The translations under genes and the position numbers were made by a program. The notes below the pieces were generated by a model that ran no database searches, was not told the origin of the DNA, and saw only the letters and a program-made list of their open reading frames with translations. Shown here in pieces: positions 34,175 through 48,544 of a stretch of 64,000 bases of DNA. The DNA comes from Rhodosporidiobolus odoratus (lineage: Eukaryota; Basidiomycota; Microbotryomycetes; Sporidiobolales; Sporidiobolaceae), in the NCBI GenBank assembly GCA_034387635.1, contig JAOANU010000003.1, forward strand, positions 558,001 through 622,000, in the 5' to 3' direction. Each line of letters opens with the position of its first letter. Position 1 is the stretch's first letter.

Positions 34175-35805
34175 TCAGAGATAAAGCTCAGATGATGTCT
34201 GGACACCGAAGACCAGCGTACGATGCTCAGTGTGACTGAAGCGGGACCACGCGACCATCGTTGAGCGCCGGACATATGCGACAAAAGTAGGAGAACGGGG
34301 AAGGGAAAGCGAGACGTACTCCACCAGCTGACCCTGAGCCAGCTCTTCGACCGGAGGCTGACAATGATGACCGGAGGCTACCAATGAGGCTGAGGTGCCC
34401 AACCTCCATATCAGCTTCTTCTCCTCCATCCATCCCTTCACCAGCTCGACGAACCCTTCTGAATTTTCCTCCGGGATCCAGTGCTTGGCGTGAGGAACAG
34501 TACTGTAAAAGACGTGCTCTGCCATTTCGTTACACTGAGATTCCATGGACTGCGAGAACCAGCGAGGAGAAGGAGAAAACTCAGTTCGACTCTTCGTTCG
34601 CTGTTTGCTCGCGAATCGAAGGGTGAAGGAGTAACAGGAAGGGGACTAGAGACGCTTACGACGTCAAATGTACTCGCCTCTCCAGCAGTCGCCAATACGG
34701 GAACGCTCTTGGGTATTTTTCCTTTTTCCGCCAGATGCTTTTGCAGGTCTCTTCCGTCCTGGTGGAAGGCACGATACACCTCGAAACCGACACGCATCGC
34801 TCCTGCTCGGGTGAACGAGCGAGCGTCTGCGGCACCAGTGAATCAAACACTGCTGCAACTTCGGGAGAGAAAACTGCTCACAGATGTCCATGTCTGCCTC
34901 GGTGAGGAAGGATGGGTCGTAACACTGTGATGTGTGGGAGGTCAGTCTTTATGTCCCAGTATCCACAAGATGGCTCCTCGAGAGTGGTTGGTAACAACCA
35001 GGGGCGGCAAGACGAGCGACAGAAGTGGACTGGCGACGAGGAAAAGAACGGGCGAGCGGAATGATCGAGGAGCGCTGATACAGTACGCACCAGCCGGTCG
35101 TAGAAGCTCTGGATATACTCCCTCTCCTTAACGGCTGTGAGCATTCCGGCAAGCCCATCTGGCGCATTGTGGAAGAAGAAGTGGAACAGGCGGAAGAAGG
35201 CGGATTCGGGGTCGGTTAAAGCAGCTTTGTAGGTTTCGGTACCGGGTACGGGCGCCTCTGCAGAGATGGCACAGTGTCAGTGCTCAGCTGCTTCTGTTAC
35301 AGACCGTGAAGAACGCGGTTACAGCGAGGAAAAGAGATGAGAGCAAAGGAGATATGAGGACAAGAGAAGAGAGGAAAAGGAGTGAAAGCTTACCGAACAG
35401 GATCAAACCCTCGAGCTCTTCTGGGAACTGCAGACCATACGCCACAGCAACCATCATGCCGATGTCATACCCCGCCACAATCACTTTTCCTTGTACTCCC
35501 GCACTTTCCCTCAGCAAAGTCCTCACATCCCTCGCCATGTCCCACTTCCTGTACCCCGTCGTCGTCTTGCCACTCGCTCCGGCACCTCTGTAGTCGGGCG
35601 CGATTACTCGAAACCCAAGATCAGCAAAAGGCTGAAGAACGTGTCGCCAGTAGTATCAAGTCTTCGGGTATCCGTGAATCAGGACGAGGGTGTGGCCGTT
35701 GGCTGGCTGGGAGGGCGGGACGCCGACATAGTGCAGGCGGACGTCAGGCTCGACCAGAGCGGTGTGGTGTGTCCAGTGGGAGGGCTCGCCGGCGAAGGGA
35801 GGCAT
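34175..35805 (-). pseudogene. epoxide-hydrolase-like alpha/beta hydrolase with one in-frame TGA
   Basis: Exons 35394-35805, 35091-35257, 34882-34923, 34660-34826 and about 34175-34549 read as one alpha/beta hydrolase. It has LHYVGVPP, LVLIHGYP, WRHVLQPFADLGFRVIAPDYRGAG, then the nucleophile elbow VIVAGYDIGMMVA with Asp. A cap region and the catalytic-His segment VPHAKHWIPEENSEGFVELV follow. Codons run HGYPKT-TGA-YYWRH. In epoxide hydrolases this place reads HGFPxxWYxWRH, so the TGA at 35656-35658 sits where Trp (TGG) is expected. All other codons, splice sites and catalytic residues look intact. It may be a null allele, a sequencing error, or a gene read through or edited. The last exon may contain one more intron before the stop. 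Substrate is unknown; such enzymes detoxify epoxides or act on lipids. Confidence 0.75.
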
Positions 35806-37430
35806 TTCTAGGGCCGGAAAATCGAGGGGTACGCGTGCAAGGTGTGTCCGAGCTGGGAGTGACGGGCGAGCAATTAAGCACTCCGAGGTTAGATTGTGGC
35901 AAGTCCTGCAGAAGCATCGTTGGACGCGTGGTGGGGCGGCATTTCGCGAACAAGTGACGACGACGTCTGTCCGAGCAGAATTCCTGTTGTGACCGACGCG
36001 TCTCCTCACGGGCTTCCTTCTTTTCTGTCGTTCTCAGCACTGACAGCCTGACTGTGATACACTATTGTATACTAGCAATGTTCAATCCGATTGCTCAGCA
36101 TCAGGCCGTGTGCAGGAGACGAAAAACGCCACAAAGAAATTTGGGTTGCTAGCTCGAAAGGGGACCCCCGCCGCGGCTCAGAGACTGGAAGTCATTCCAT
36201 CTGGCTCGTGCGCGCACACACAGCGGTGCGATGTCCCGTGAGCTGAGGTAATCAGCAAAAAGGGCTTGTCGTGACCTTCTCAGGTCAAGCATAAAAGTAT
36301 AGATACGTCCACGCCGCGTTCTCGCTAGGCGGTGCGAGACAGAGATACCGCAGCTTCAAGCGCTATAGCGTGCGTGAACGGGCGTACTGCCAGCGTGCGC
36401 TTGCTAGACCTGACTTGCGTGTTCTGCTGTTCTCGCAGAATCACGATTCTTCCGCGACAAGCACGCGAGTATAGGTTGGCGGGAAAGTCCCTCTCTCATG
36501 TTCCCGGAGGAGTAAGGAAGAAGTTATGGCTCATCTCCCCGAAACGAGCGTAGCTGGGTACAGAGAAGATCCACAGCGGCATTTTGACTTGCGGTATCTT
36601 GACGTTTCTCGACTTTTTCTTGACGGCCATGCTTGACTGGTCCATAGCTTGTCCGCTGATAGCCCCCACAGCACTATCATATCGCCTGGCCAACATCCTG
36701 TCCGCCTTCATAGCCCAGACTAGCCACCAAGCGGCATCTTTACCGTACGGACGTGCTGGACGGGCTTACTCGTAGTCCAAGGAGAACGGCCTTGACCGCC
36801 TACGCGCCACAAAGATCAATACGGCCCGACTCCAGGCTGAGAAGCCCTGTATTGCTGGTAGGGGTCGTCAGCCCCATGTGCAAAGTCAGTGGTTTGGCAG
36901 AAGGGTCAGACGCGTTGCTTGTCCAGCTTGCAAGCCCTCGCGCCGCCCACAACCTGACTGCAAGACCACAATTCTTGAGTAGACAGGAATGCGTGCCTAC
37001 TCAGGCGAGTCGAGGGCACTGCAGCATAGCTTGTTCTCGGAGCATGACCTTCTCAATCCAGCTGTCCCCCGGGCAAGACCTTCGAAAACATCTGCTTTGG
37101 GCCATTGCCGCTCTCGCTGCCCCATGTACGGCTTCTAGCCAATGGATCACTACTTCGGAAACCGCGTGAGCGGGCAGTCGGGATGGGCGGAGAAGGTTCC
37201 GGCTTCTGCTAGTCATCGTCCCTCCAAGGTTGCCCTGCCAATGGCTATCGGTGAGCCGTCCGCGTTAAGGAGCTGTGCAAGCGCCTACACACGTCGACAT
37301 GGAGGAAAGAAAAAGACAGCACTGCCAGTTGCATTGAGTATCTACCCCACTGACCTCGACGTCTACATTCCCTCTTTCACCGCTTGCCCCTCACCGCCTT
37401 GTTCCCGACATAGGACTCACCTAAGCATCA
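35806..37430. other. longest gene-free stretch, 1.6 kb
   Basis: This lies between the hydrolase start and the kinase stop. One minus-strand frame at 36496-36711 (71 residues from its first ATG, with WAMKADRMLARRYDSAVG and KMPLWIFSVPSYARFG) looks somewhat protein-like but has no clear upstream exon or known motif. Plus-strand frames at 36332-36553 and 36753-37169 are Cys/Arg/Ser-rich and look like chance. A CATAAAAGTATAG stretch lies near 36290. I see no tRNA and no transposon ends. Confidence 0.4.
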
Positions 37431-40575
<3,145 letters not shown>

Positions 40576-40859
40576 GCTGACCAGTCACTGACACGATACA
40601 GCAAGTGTCGGTCGCGGTGTCGTTACCAGCACTTCCCCTCGAGACTCGAGAGAGCCCCACCTCTTGCTCGCGTTTCACCTTTTTCACATAAGTAACACGA
40701 CAAACCAACACAAACAGGCGCAACAGACGTTACAGAGAGGTGGGATAGACAAAACAGAAGGACTAGACCGAAGAACACAAGAATGAGAAAATTGTACACG
40801 AGAAGAAAAAAAGAACGAACAAACAGAGTCAATCGACGGCGGCTTCACCGCGAACGCGA

Positions 40860-42523
40860 TCAAGCATCCTTCTTCTCCCCACTCACCCCTTCTCCCTGCC
40901 CACCCCACCCTCCGAACCAACTCCCACTCTTCCTCCCCGCCGACGGTCTCCCTCCTCCCCCACTCGCAAACTCATCCTCAACCTCCCCCCTCCCAATCTC
41001 CTCGTAAGCACTGCCCGCCAAGCTCGAGATGTACCTCTGCGCGACCGGATCCCTCGGCGAGGACTGTCCCGAGCCCGCGGGAGAAAGAGCCGAGGGAACG
41101 CCCGAAGAAGCGGTCGACGGAGTCCTGGATCGGTCACGCAAGCCTTCGTTGTTGTTGCTGGAGTGTCCGCTGACGCTCGAGGATGCCGAGGAGTCTTGGT
41201 CCCGCTCGCCCTGGTTACTCCTCCTGCTGTTACCTCCAGCAGCAGCTGCAGTAGGGGGACGAGCCGGACTGCCCGCCATAGGGTGCAACAACGCCTGACC
41301 TGCCGCCAACGCCGCAGGTCCATACTGCCTCATCAACCCTCCTGCAAGGTTCGCAAACGTACTCGCCGCAGCTCCATTCGCATTCTGAGCTCCACCCTGG
41401 ACAGGAGGGTTAGCCAGTACGGGGGGAGTATCGCGCCCGACTCCTGCTGCTAAGCCAGGCTGGTTGGCGGCGTTGGCGGTGGCGTCGGCGTTGGCTTCGG
41501 CGAGGAGTTGACCAAAGACGGCTTGGCGGAGGGAACGGAGGGCGCGTTGAACGTAGGAAGCGCCGAGGGCGAGAGCTGAAGAACGCAGGTTGGAGAGGAA
41601 GGAGTCGATGTCCTGCTCGTGGGTGGTGAGGAGGGGGGAAAGGTGATGGATGTAGAGATAGGTCGCGCCCTGTTGGATAAGGAAGGCTCCGCGGCAGAGT
41701 CAGTGTCTCTAGTCTTCGAAAGAGAAGTGAGGAGACTTGCCTGTACTTGTGGCAGTGCCAACCAGAGGATAAAGAGCGTCTTGATCTCATAGTAGAAAGG
41801 GAACCTGCACAACCTCGTCTCAGTTTAGGGACCCATCGATTTCCTCTCCTCCACCGCTGAAACGCGACTCACCAAGCCAAACTCCACTCGCCCCATTCCT
41901 CCCACACCCAAACCCCGGCCATGACACTCCAAAACATGCACCATCTCTCCAATCCCTCCCTTTGCTCAACCGAGCTGGAGGGAAGACGGAGGACTTTGTA
42001 AGACGAGTAAAGCGGGTAGAGAAGGCTCGCAGTCGTGCTGAGGCGCGCAACATGGAAGTTGATGAGTGGGGTCGGGGGATTGGGCGGTTTCGGGAAGAGA
42101 TGAGGGACAGGTCAAGGCGGGGAGAGGCGGTCGGAAGGCAAGTGGGGCGGGTCGCGAAAAGTCGGCGTTGACGGTTCAGGTAGCCATGGTGCAAATCGAG
42201 TTGAAGGGTCGTGAGTATGCAAAGGTGCGGCATCGGGTGATCGGAACGGAGGCGAGGGGCGAGAGGAGATGAGCGGTCGGAAAAAGGGAGAGGGGCGGGG
42301 CGAAGGAAGATATCGACACAAGGTGTTCGCGCGCGCAGACGGACGAGGAGAGAGTGGCCATTGAGGTCGGTACAGCGGTCATGGCAGAGCACAGGGGGAG
42401 TCGCAGACAGGAGAGGCAGAAGGAGGGAAACGGTGAGCTGCCTCGACCCTAGCCATCACAGGCAAGAAAGGAGGGAGGGCGGAGTGAGACGCACTTGACT
42501 AGACGACACAAGTAGTAGAACAT
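40860..42523 (-). CDS. REEP/DP1/Yop1-family ER membrane-shaping protein
   Basis: Exons 42495-42523 (29 nt), 41873-42037, 41741-41804 and 40860-41669 give 355 residues. The TB2/DP1/HVA22 domain reads MFYYLCRLVNTTASLLYPLYSSYK, then RWCMFWSVMAGVWVWEEWGEWSLAWFPFYYEIKTLFILWLALPQVQGATYLY, which follows REEP1-4-like spacing (YPxYxSYK, WFPxYYExK). These hairpin proteins shape tubular ER. A long low-complexity tail follows, Ser/Gly/Ala-rich with RDRSRTPSTASS and ending WFGGWGGQGEGVSGEKKDA. Such a tail is absent from the short Yop1. The first intron, 457 nt, is the longest I find in this window, and the third intron has a GC donor (CAG/GCAAGT). The start is chosen because the 29-nt exon restores the conserved N-terminus in frame. 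Confidence 0.85.
41670..41740 (-). other. GC-AG intron in the REEP-family gene
   Basis: The exon ends PQVQ with CAG at 41741-41743, followed by GCAAGTCTCC, the textbook GC-donor consensus. The acceptor CCAACAG precedes GGC GCG ACC TAT. Joining restores ALPQVQGATYLY of the family. Confidence 0.88.
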
Positions 42524-43134
42524 GGCTCAATGTAGCCTTGCGAGGTGTTCGACGGGAGACCAAGATGAGATAGTCGCCGGGATTCGCAGTGGAGAAGCCG
42601 AAAGGGACGACCAACGGATTGTTTGACTACGGCGGTTGAAACGCAGTCGGTGCTGTGGTTTGCGGTCTGTGGTGCCGGCAGTCTGCGCGTCTGAAGACCT
42701 CGCCGAAGGTGATGTGAAGAGCAAGAGGCAAAAGTCGGCTTCGCACTAGCCTCTACCAGCAGCCTCAGTCACTCCAGGCAGCCTACGCGATGGATAACAG
42801 ACTGAGCCTATATAGCACACCAAGACGCGAGGCACTGCAAAAAGAGAAAACGAGAAAGAGAGAAAGACGAGAGAAACACTGAAAACCGCGCCGGGGAGAA
42901 AAGGATGAGAACCAGACGATGAACAGAGGCAGTGAGAGACTAGTATAGAGCACCGTCGAGCGCACGACGACTGCAAGGTAACAACGCAAGGAAACGCTGA
43001 GATTGGTAGAGGGTTCCAGGAGGGGAAGGGAAGAGGCGGGGCAGAAAAACCAACATCTAGGACTGAAAAGAAAGCAAGTAAAGCAAGACAGAGCGTCCGT
43101 CCACCACCTGGGCCAGGTTCGCGCCATGTCACGC
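42524..43134. promoter_or_regulatory. intergenic, REEP promoter and RAB6 3' region
   Basis: About 610 bases between minus-strand genes. A CCTATATAGC stretch at 42808-42817 is a TATA-box candidate for the REEP-family gene, about 290 bases from its ATG. A-rich sequence around 42838-42880 may belong to RAB6 3' processing or the REEP promoter. No gene is supported. Confidence 0.45.
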
Positions 43135-44634
<1,500 letters not shown>

Positions 44635-44811
44635 GGTACGTAGCTATGTAGGAGGTAACGAGTAGCCAAGTATAGATGGAACTGGAGGGAGAACGGGGAG
44701 AGCGTGGCCAGATCATCATCAGCAACTGATGAAACACTTTGAATTAACCTCCCTCACCTCCCTATACGACTAGGTACACTTACTACTAGCTCGCGACTAC
44801 GAATACCTCGT
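44635..44811. promoter_or_regulatory. compact divergent promoter, RAB6 / TAP42
   Basis: Only 177 bases separate two divergent start codons, the shortest divergent spacing in the window. The TAP42-proximal half has AT-richer sequence with TTAACCTCCCTCACC and TACTACTAGC. A shared promoter is likely. Confidence 0.5.
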
Positions 44812-46520
44812 ATGGCCTCGCCCCAGCCTCATCAAGAGTTGTCCCTCGGGCAGCTACTCTCGCGCTCTCTCCGAAATGCAGACCAAATCTCCTCAGCACA
44901 CAACCCAAACGATACTCCCACACAGGTGCGCCCCACTCCCCTTGTCTGTTACTAGACTCGGTCCGGCTAATCTCCTGCCCCGACAGACCCTCCTCACCTC
45001 GACCCTCTCCGACCTAACCCTCTCCTCAAAACTCATCAACCACCTCGGCGTCCTCTCCCCCAACGAAACCCTCGAAGACATCTCCACCCGCGACCTGAGG
45101 TGTCTCCTCGTCGAAGCCGTACAGGGACAGCTGTGCGTACTCGCAAAAACCAAAGGTGGAGAGGATAGGTTGAAGTGGTTGAAAAAGGCAAAGGTACGTC
45201 ACAGCGCCGCATCTCCAGCTCCGCGTCCCCGACATGGCGAATGAGACGCCCCTGGTCCCACAAGAAGCGTCTGAGCGCCTTCGCGTCCTTGTCGGGAGCT
45301 CATACCTCGCCTTGAATCTTGACGTTCCTTTCACGCCGCAGGAACACTTCACCCAGTACCTCCGCCAACTGCAGCAATACGAAGTCATCCCTCCTGCACA
45401 GCGAGATGCTCTTGCCGGTCCGAAAGCAGGAGAGACAGATCCTCATCGGAGGAGGGCGGGCAAGATCGCCCAGTTCAAGATGGAGAAAGAGATCAAGGGA
45501 ACTCTCGAGGTGCGCTCTCTTTCTCCTCTGTGCACTCGCTTTCTATGCCGCGTCGAGGTTCGGGCTCATGACCCTCTCATCTGTAGGAGTTGCGCCGACG
45601 TAGACGTCAATCCCGCATCCGATCCACTGTACCGTCCGCCGCCGCTTCCACTTCTTCGCCACATGCCCCTTCCTCCTCTTCAGAATCCACAGCACCAGTA
45701 GGAGACGACAACGACTTCCTCTCCGATTCCGACTCCGAGACGGAAGACATTGCCCGACCCCTCCTCATCAACCTCTTAACCCTTCACGCCCTTCGCGCGC
45801 ACGCCGAACTCGGATCGCTAGAGCAAGAAGTTGAGCTCTTGGAGCACGGAATGAAGATGAGCGAGATTCCGAGTCCCTCGCCTCATACGACTCGATCAGG
45901 TCTCGAGGGCGGCGGCCGAGACGGAGACGTAGACGCAGACTTGCGGGAAAAGGGTAAAGAGGATGATGAAGATCTTTGGAGGTTGGATCGTTTGTCGATC
46001 AACGATGGACCCATGTTGTCACCTTCTGGGAAGGTGTTGAGACCGTTCACTATCCTTCCCTCCGCCTCTTCTGCTTCCTCCCCTCTCGCCACCCGCCTTC
46101 GACTTCAATCCGAAGTGTTCCGCGACTCGCATCGATTACCGACAATGACGATTGATGAATACCTCGCCATCGAAGAGGAGAGGGGCAATGTCCTTCAAGG
46201 GGGTGGACCGAGTTCGAGCAGGGAGGTGGAGGAGGTGGAGGGGGACGAGAGGGCGGCCGAGGAGGATGATACGGTCAAGGGATGGGAAGAGGAGGAGAAG
46301 AGGGTGATGAAACAGAGGGAGTGGGATGAGTATACGGATGTGCATCGGAAGGGGGAGGGGAATATGTACGTTGACCTTTCATTTTCCCGTTCTTCGCCGT
46401 TTGATTCGGGTTGCCTTGAGCAAGCCTCGCTGACCAACTACTGGATCCCACTCGACACTTTTTCATGCTCTCCTCTCGAATTACTCCGACACGTCCTCCT
46501 CCAGGCACAACCGTGGGTAG
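44812..46520 (+). CDS. TAP42: TAP42/alpha4 PP2A-associated protein
   Basis: Tap42 binds catalytic subunits of PP2A-type phosphatases and links them to TOR signalling. Exons 44812-44925, 44987-45193, 45342-45509, 45597-10 (that is 45587)-46365 and 46505-46520 give 427 residues. The N-terminal TPR-like helices include LRCLLVEAVQGQLCVLAKTKGGEDRLKWLKKAKEHFTQYLRQLQQYEVI. Then come RRAGKIAQFKMEKEIKGTLEELRRRR, the HALRAHAELGSLEQEVELL helix, VLRPFTILP, RLPTMTIDEYLAIEEERGNVL and VMKQREWDEYTDVHRKGEGN. The 16-nt last exon adds MHNRG and the stop, matching the family's GNxxNxG end. The second intron (45194-45341) is placed so that AKEHFTQYL follows the family. An Asp/Ser-rich insertion lies in the middle. 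Confidence 0.9.
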
Positions 46521-47083
46521 AAACTCGCGCCATGCTGTTCGCCCAGGATCGTCCCACCAGTATGCAACCACAATGCTGGTGTCAGATGACCCCCATTGAG
46601 CAGTCGTTGTCCGGGCTCGTATGCTCTGTCCACGCAGCTACGGCCACAATCCGAGGTGCAAGTTGCATGACAAGGCAAGCCGACAAGCGAAATCTTGACC
46701 TTCCCAATCTGCATCCGAATTGGCCTTTTTCTCGTGCCGTAGCCTCTGGAGACCGTACTCAGCTTACTCAGAGCTGAGCGCACTAGCACAGCCACTGGAT
46801 CTCTACTCTCCGGCTTTGCCACGGAGGCTTTGAAGCAGGTGAGGACTCCAAGAGAAGTACGGCAGCAGGACGGTCGAGTCGGGGCGGTTGCGCCCCCTCG
46901 CGTGCGACGAACCGTCTTCCTAACCGTTGAAACGTTGAGGATTGCTTGCAACTTGTCGGGGAACGTACGGGCAGCCGAGGTGGAACTTGTGAAAGACAGC
47001 GTCCACCGAGAAGGAGCTCGCGCTTTTCTTTCCTGCCCACCTCAAACTCAGCTGACTGACTCACACCTAGCGCACGCAACGAG
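46521..47083. other. intergenic between TAP42 and the BTB gene
   Basis: About 560 bases between tandem plus-strand genes. A long open frame crosses it in phase with the BTB exon, but it has no recognisable content, and reading it would require ignoring a good intron. I take the sequence as TAP42 3' end and BTB promoter. Confidence 0.4.
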
Positions 47084-48341
47084 ATGCAGGAGCTTAGCAC
47101 ACCGACCTCAGGTCAGTCCGCGTCCTTCACTTCCTCTCTTGCTCTCACTGACCTTCCAATCTCTTCCCTTCTTCCCCTTGACAACCTCTTCTCTGCGACT
47201 CGCGCGCGGACACACGGGGCACTCGGTGATACTACTTGCATCTCGTATACCCCTACCGTATTCTCCTCCAGCAGCCCGTCGCCTTTCGACTAACACCATC
47301 TCGCCCTCGACCATCTCAGTCGTAGTCGGCGAAACCACCTTCAAATTGACTCTATCCCAACTCAACACCGATGCCCCAAACTACTTCACTTCAGCTCTCG
47401 AACTCGAACTCGAACGCGAAGAACCTGCTGCTCGCACTCTGTATTTGCCAGACCGCGACCCTCGTCTCTTCACGTTCATCGTCTCCCATCTGTCGGGGTA
47501 CGATATCCTCCCTCTACCCACCAATCCGGCCGCTCTGCCACCTACCATGTCCCCCGAAGCGACCCTGAGAAATCTCCTTCGAGACGCCCAATCCCTTCAA
47601 CTTGACAAGCTGTACCTTGAGTTGATCAAAAAACTGAACTTTCCGCTCGAGGTCGACGATCTCAGGTCGGGATTGCTCACGCTCGAAGTTGGGAGAGAAG
47701 CGATCAGGAGTGGGTGGTACCCGGTCGTGATAAAGGGAACACAGGAAGAAGCGTTGATCAGGCTCAAAGATGTCGCTCTCGGTCTCACGTATGTCTTCCT
47801 TTTCTCCCTTTTCCTACGGCCTACCTCATCCCCCCTTCAATACTCACACACACGTTCTAGTTTCCGCCCCCACAGACCCGAAGAGTCTGGCTCCCTCCAA
47901 CTCACCCTCTACGGCACCGACCTCTCCCTTCACCTTCCTGGCACTCCTCCCAAACCCCTCCTCTGCACAATCCCCCCACCCCTCCTCTCCACCACCGGCA
48001 TAAACCTCTCCGACTTTGGTCCCATCCCCGCCTACATCCTCTACGACGCTCTAACCGGCGACCTCTCCGAAGCCGACGAACTGAATTTCGCTCCTGGGTT
48101 GGTCAGAAGGATTGATACCTCGAGACCTTCTCCATCGGGGGTTCCGGGGGTGCCCAATGTACATACTTACATTGGGGAGGAGGTGGTGCTTAGGGTTAGG
48201 ATGAAGAGCGGGAGGAGCAGTAACACGACGCCGAGGAGGCCGCTGGGGAATGAGTCGGCGGCGAGTTACGATCTCGTGTTTGTGTCGTGCCGGCTCAATA
48301 CGCCGGATCGGTTTGTGTACGACTTTAGCAAGAACAAGTGA
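47084..48341 (+). CDS. BTB/POZ (T1-type) domain protein
   Basis: Exons 47084-47111, 47272-47788 and 47876-48341 give 336 residues. After a short start (MQELSTPTSAARR), a BTB domain of the K-channel tetramerisation type is seen: ISVVVGETTFKLTLSQLNTDAPNYFTSAL, ARTLYLPDRDPRLFTFIVSHLSGYDILPLP, TLRNLLRDAQSLQLDKLYLELIKKL. The remainder forms a second, probably beta-rich region (LQLTLYGTDLSLHLPG, YDLVFVSCRLNTPDRFVYDFSK) that I do not recognise. T1-type BTB proteins in fungi serve as oligomerisation or cullin-3 adaptor units; which applies here cannot be read from sequence. The gene ends 203 bases from the convergent golgin stop. Confidence 0.78.
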
Positions 48342-48544
48342 GGGGTCCATGAACCCGCTCGATGGAGTCGGGGGAGGTGCAAGGAATCTTGCCTTTTGTT
48401 GTTCTCAACGGTTACTACCACATACTGATGAAGAGGATCGGAATATGATTGGTTCCATGCACAACGTCAACAGCGAGAGACATGAATAAGCAGAAGCATC
48501 TACATCGGAAAAGGTAGCTGAGACTGGAAAAAAAAAACGCAGGA

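Noticed and set aside
35656..35658. Selenocysteine as an explanation of the TGA in the hydrolase gene
   Set aside because: Most fungi, including this lineage as far as is known, lack the selenocysteine machinery, and the family position is Trp, not Cys or Sec.
36332..36553. Small plus-strand frame in the 1.6 kb gap
   Set aside because: It is Cys/Arg-rich, with no motif, no splice partner and no coding bias like that of the neighbours.
46830..48341. 503-residue open frame on the plus strand covering the TAP42-BTB gap
   Set aside because: The part before 47084 has no recognisable sequence, and the frame runs through a well-formed intron (47112-47271); only the BTB part is real.
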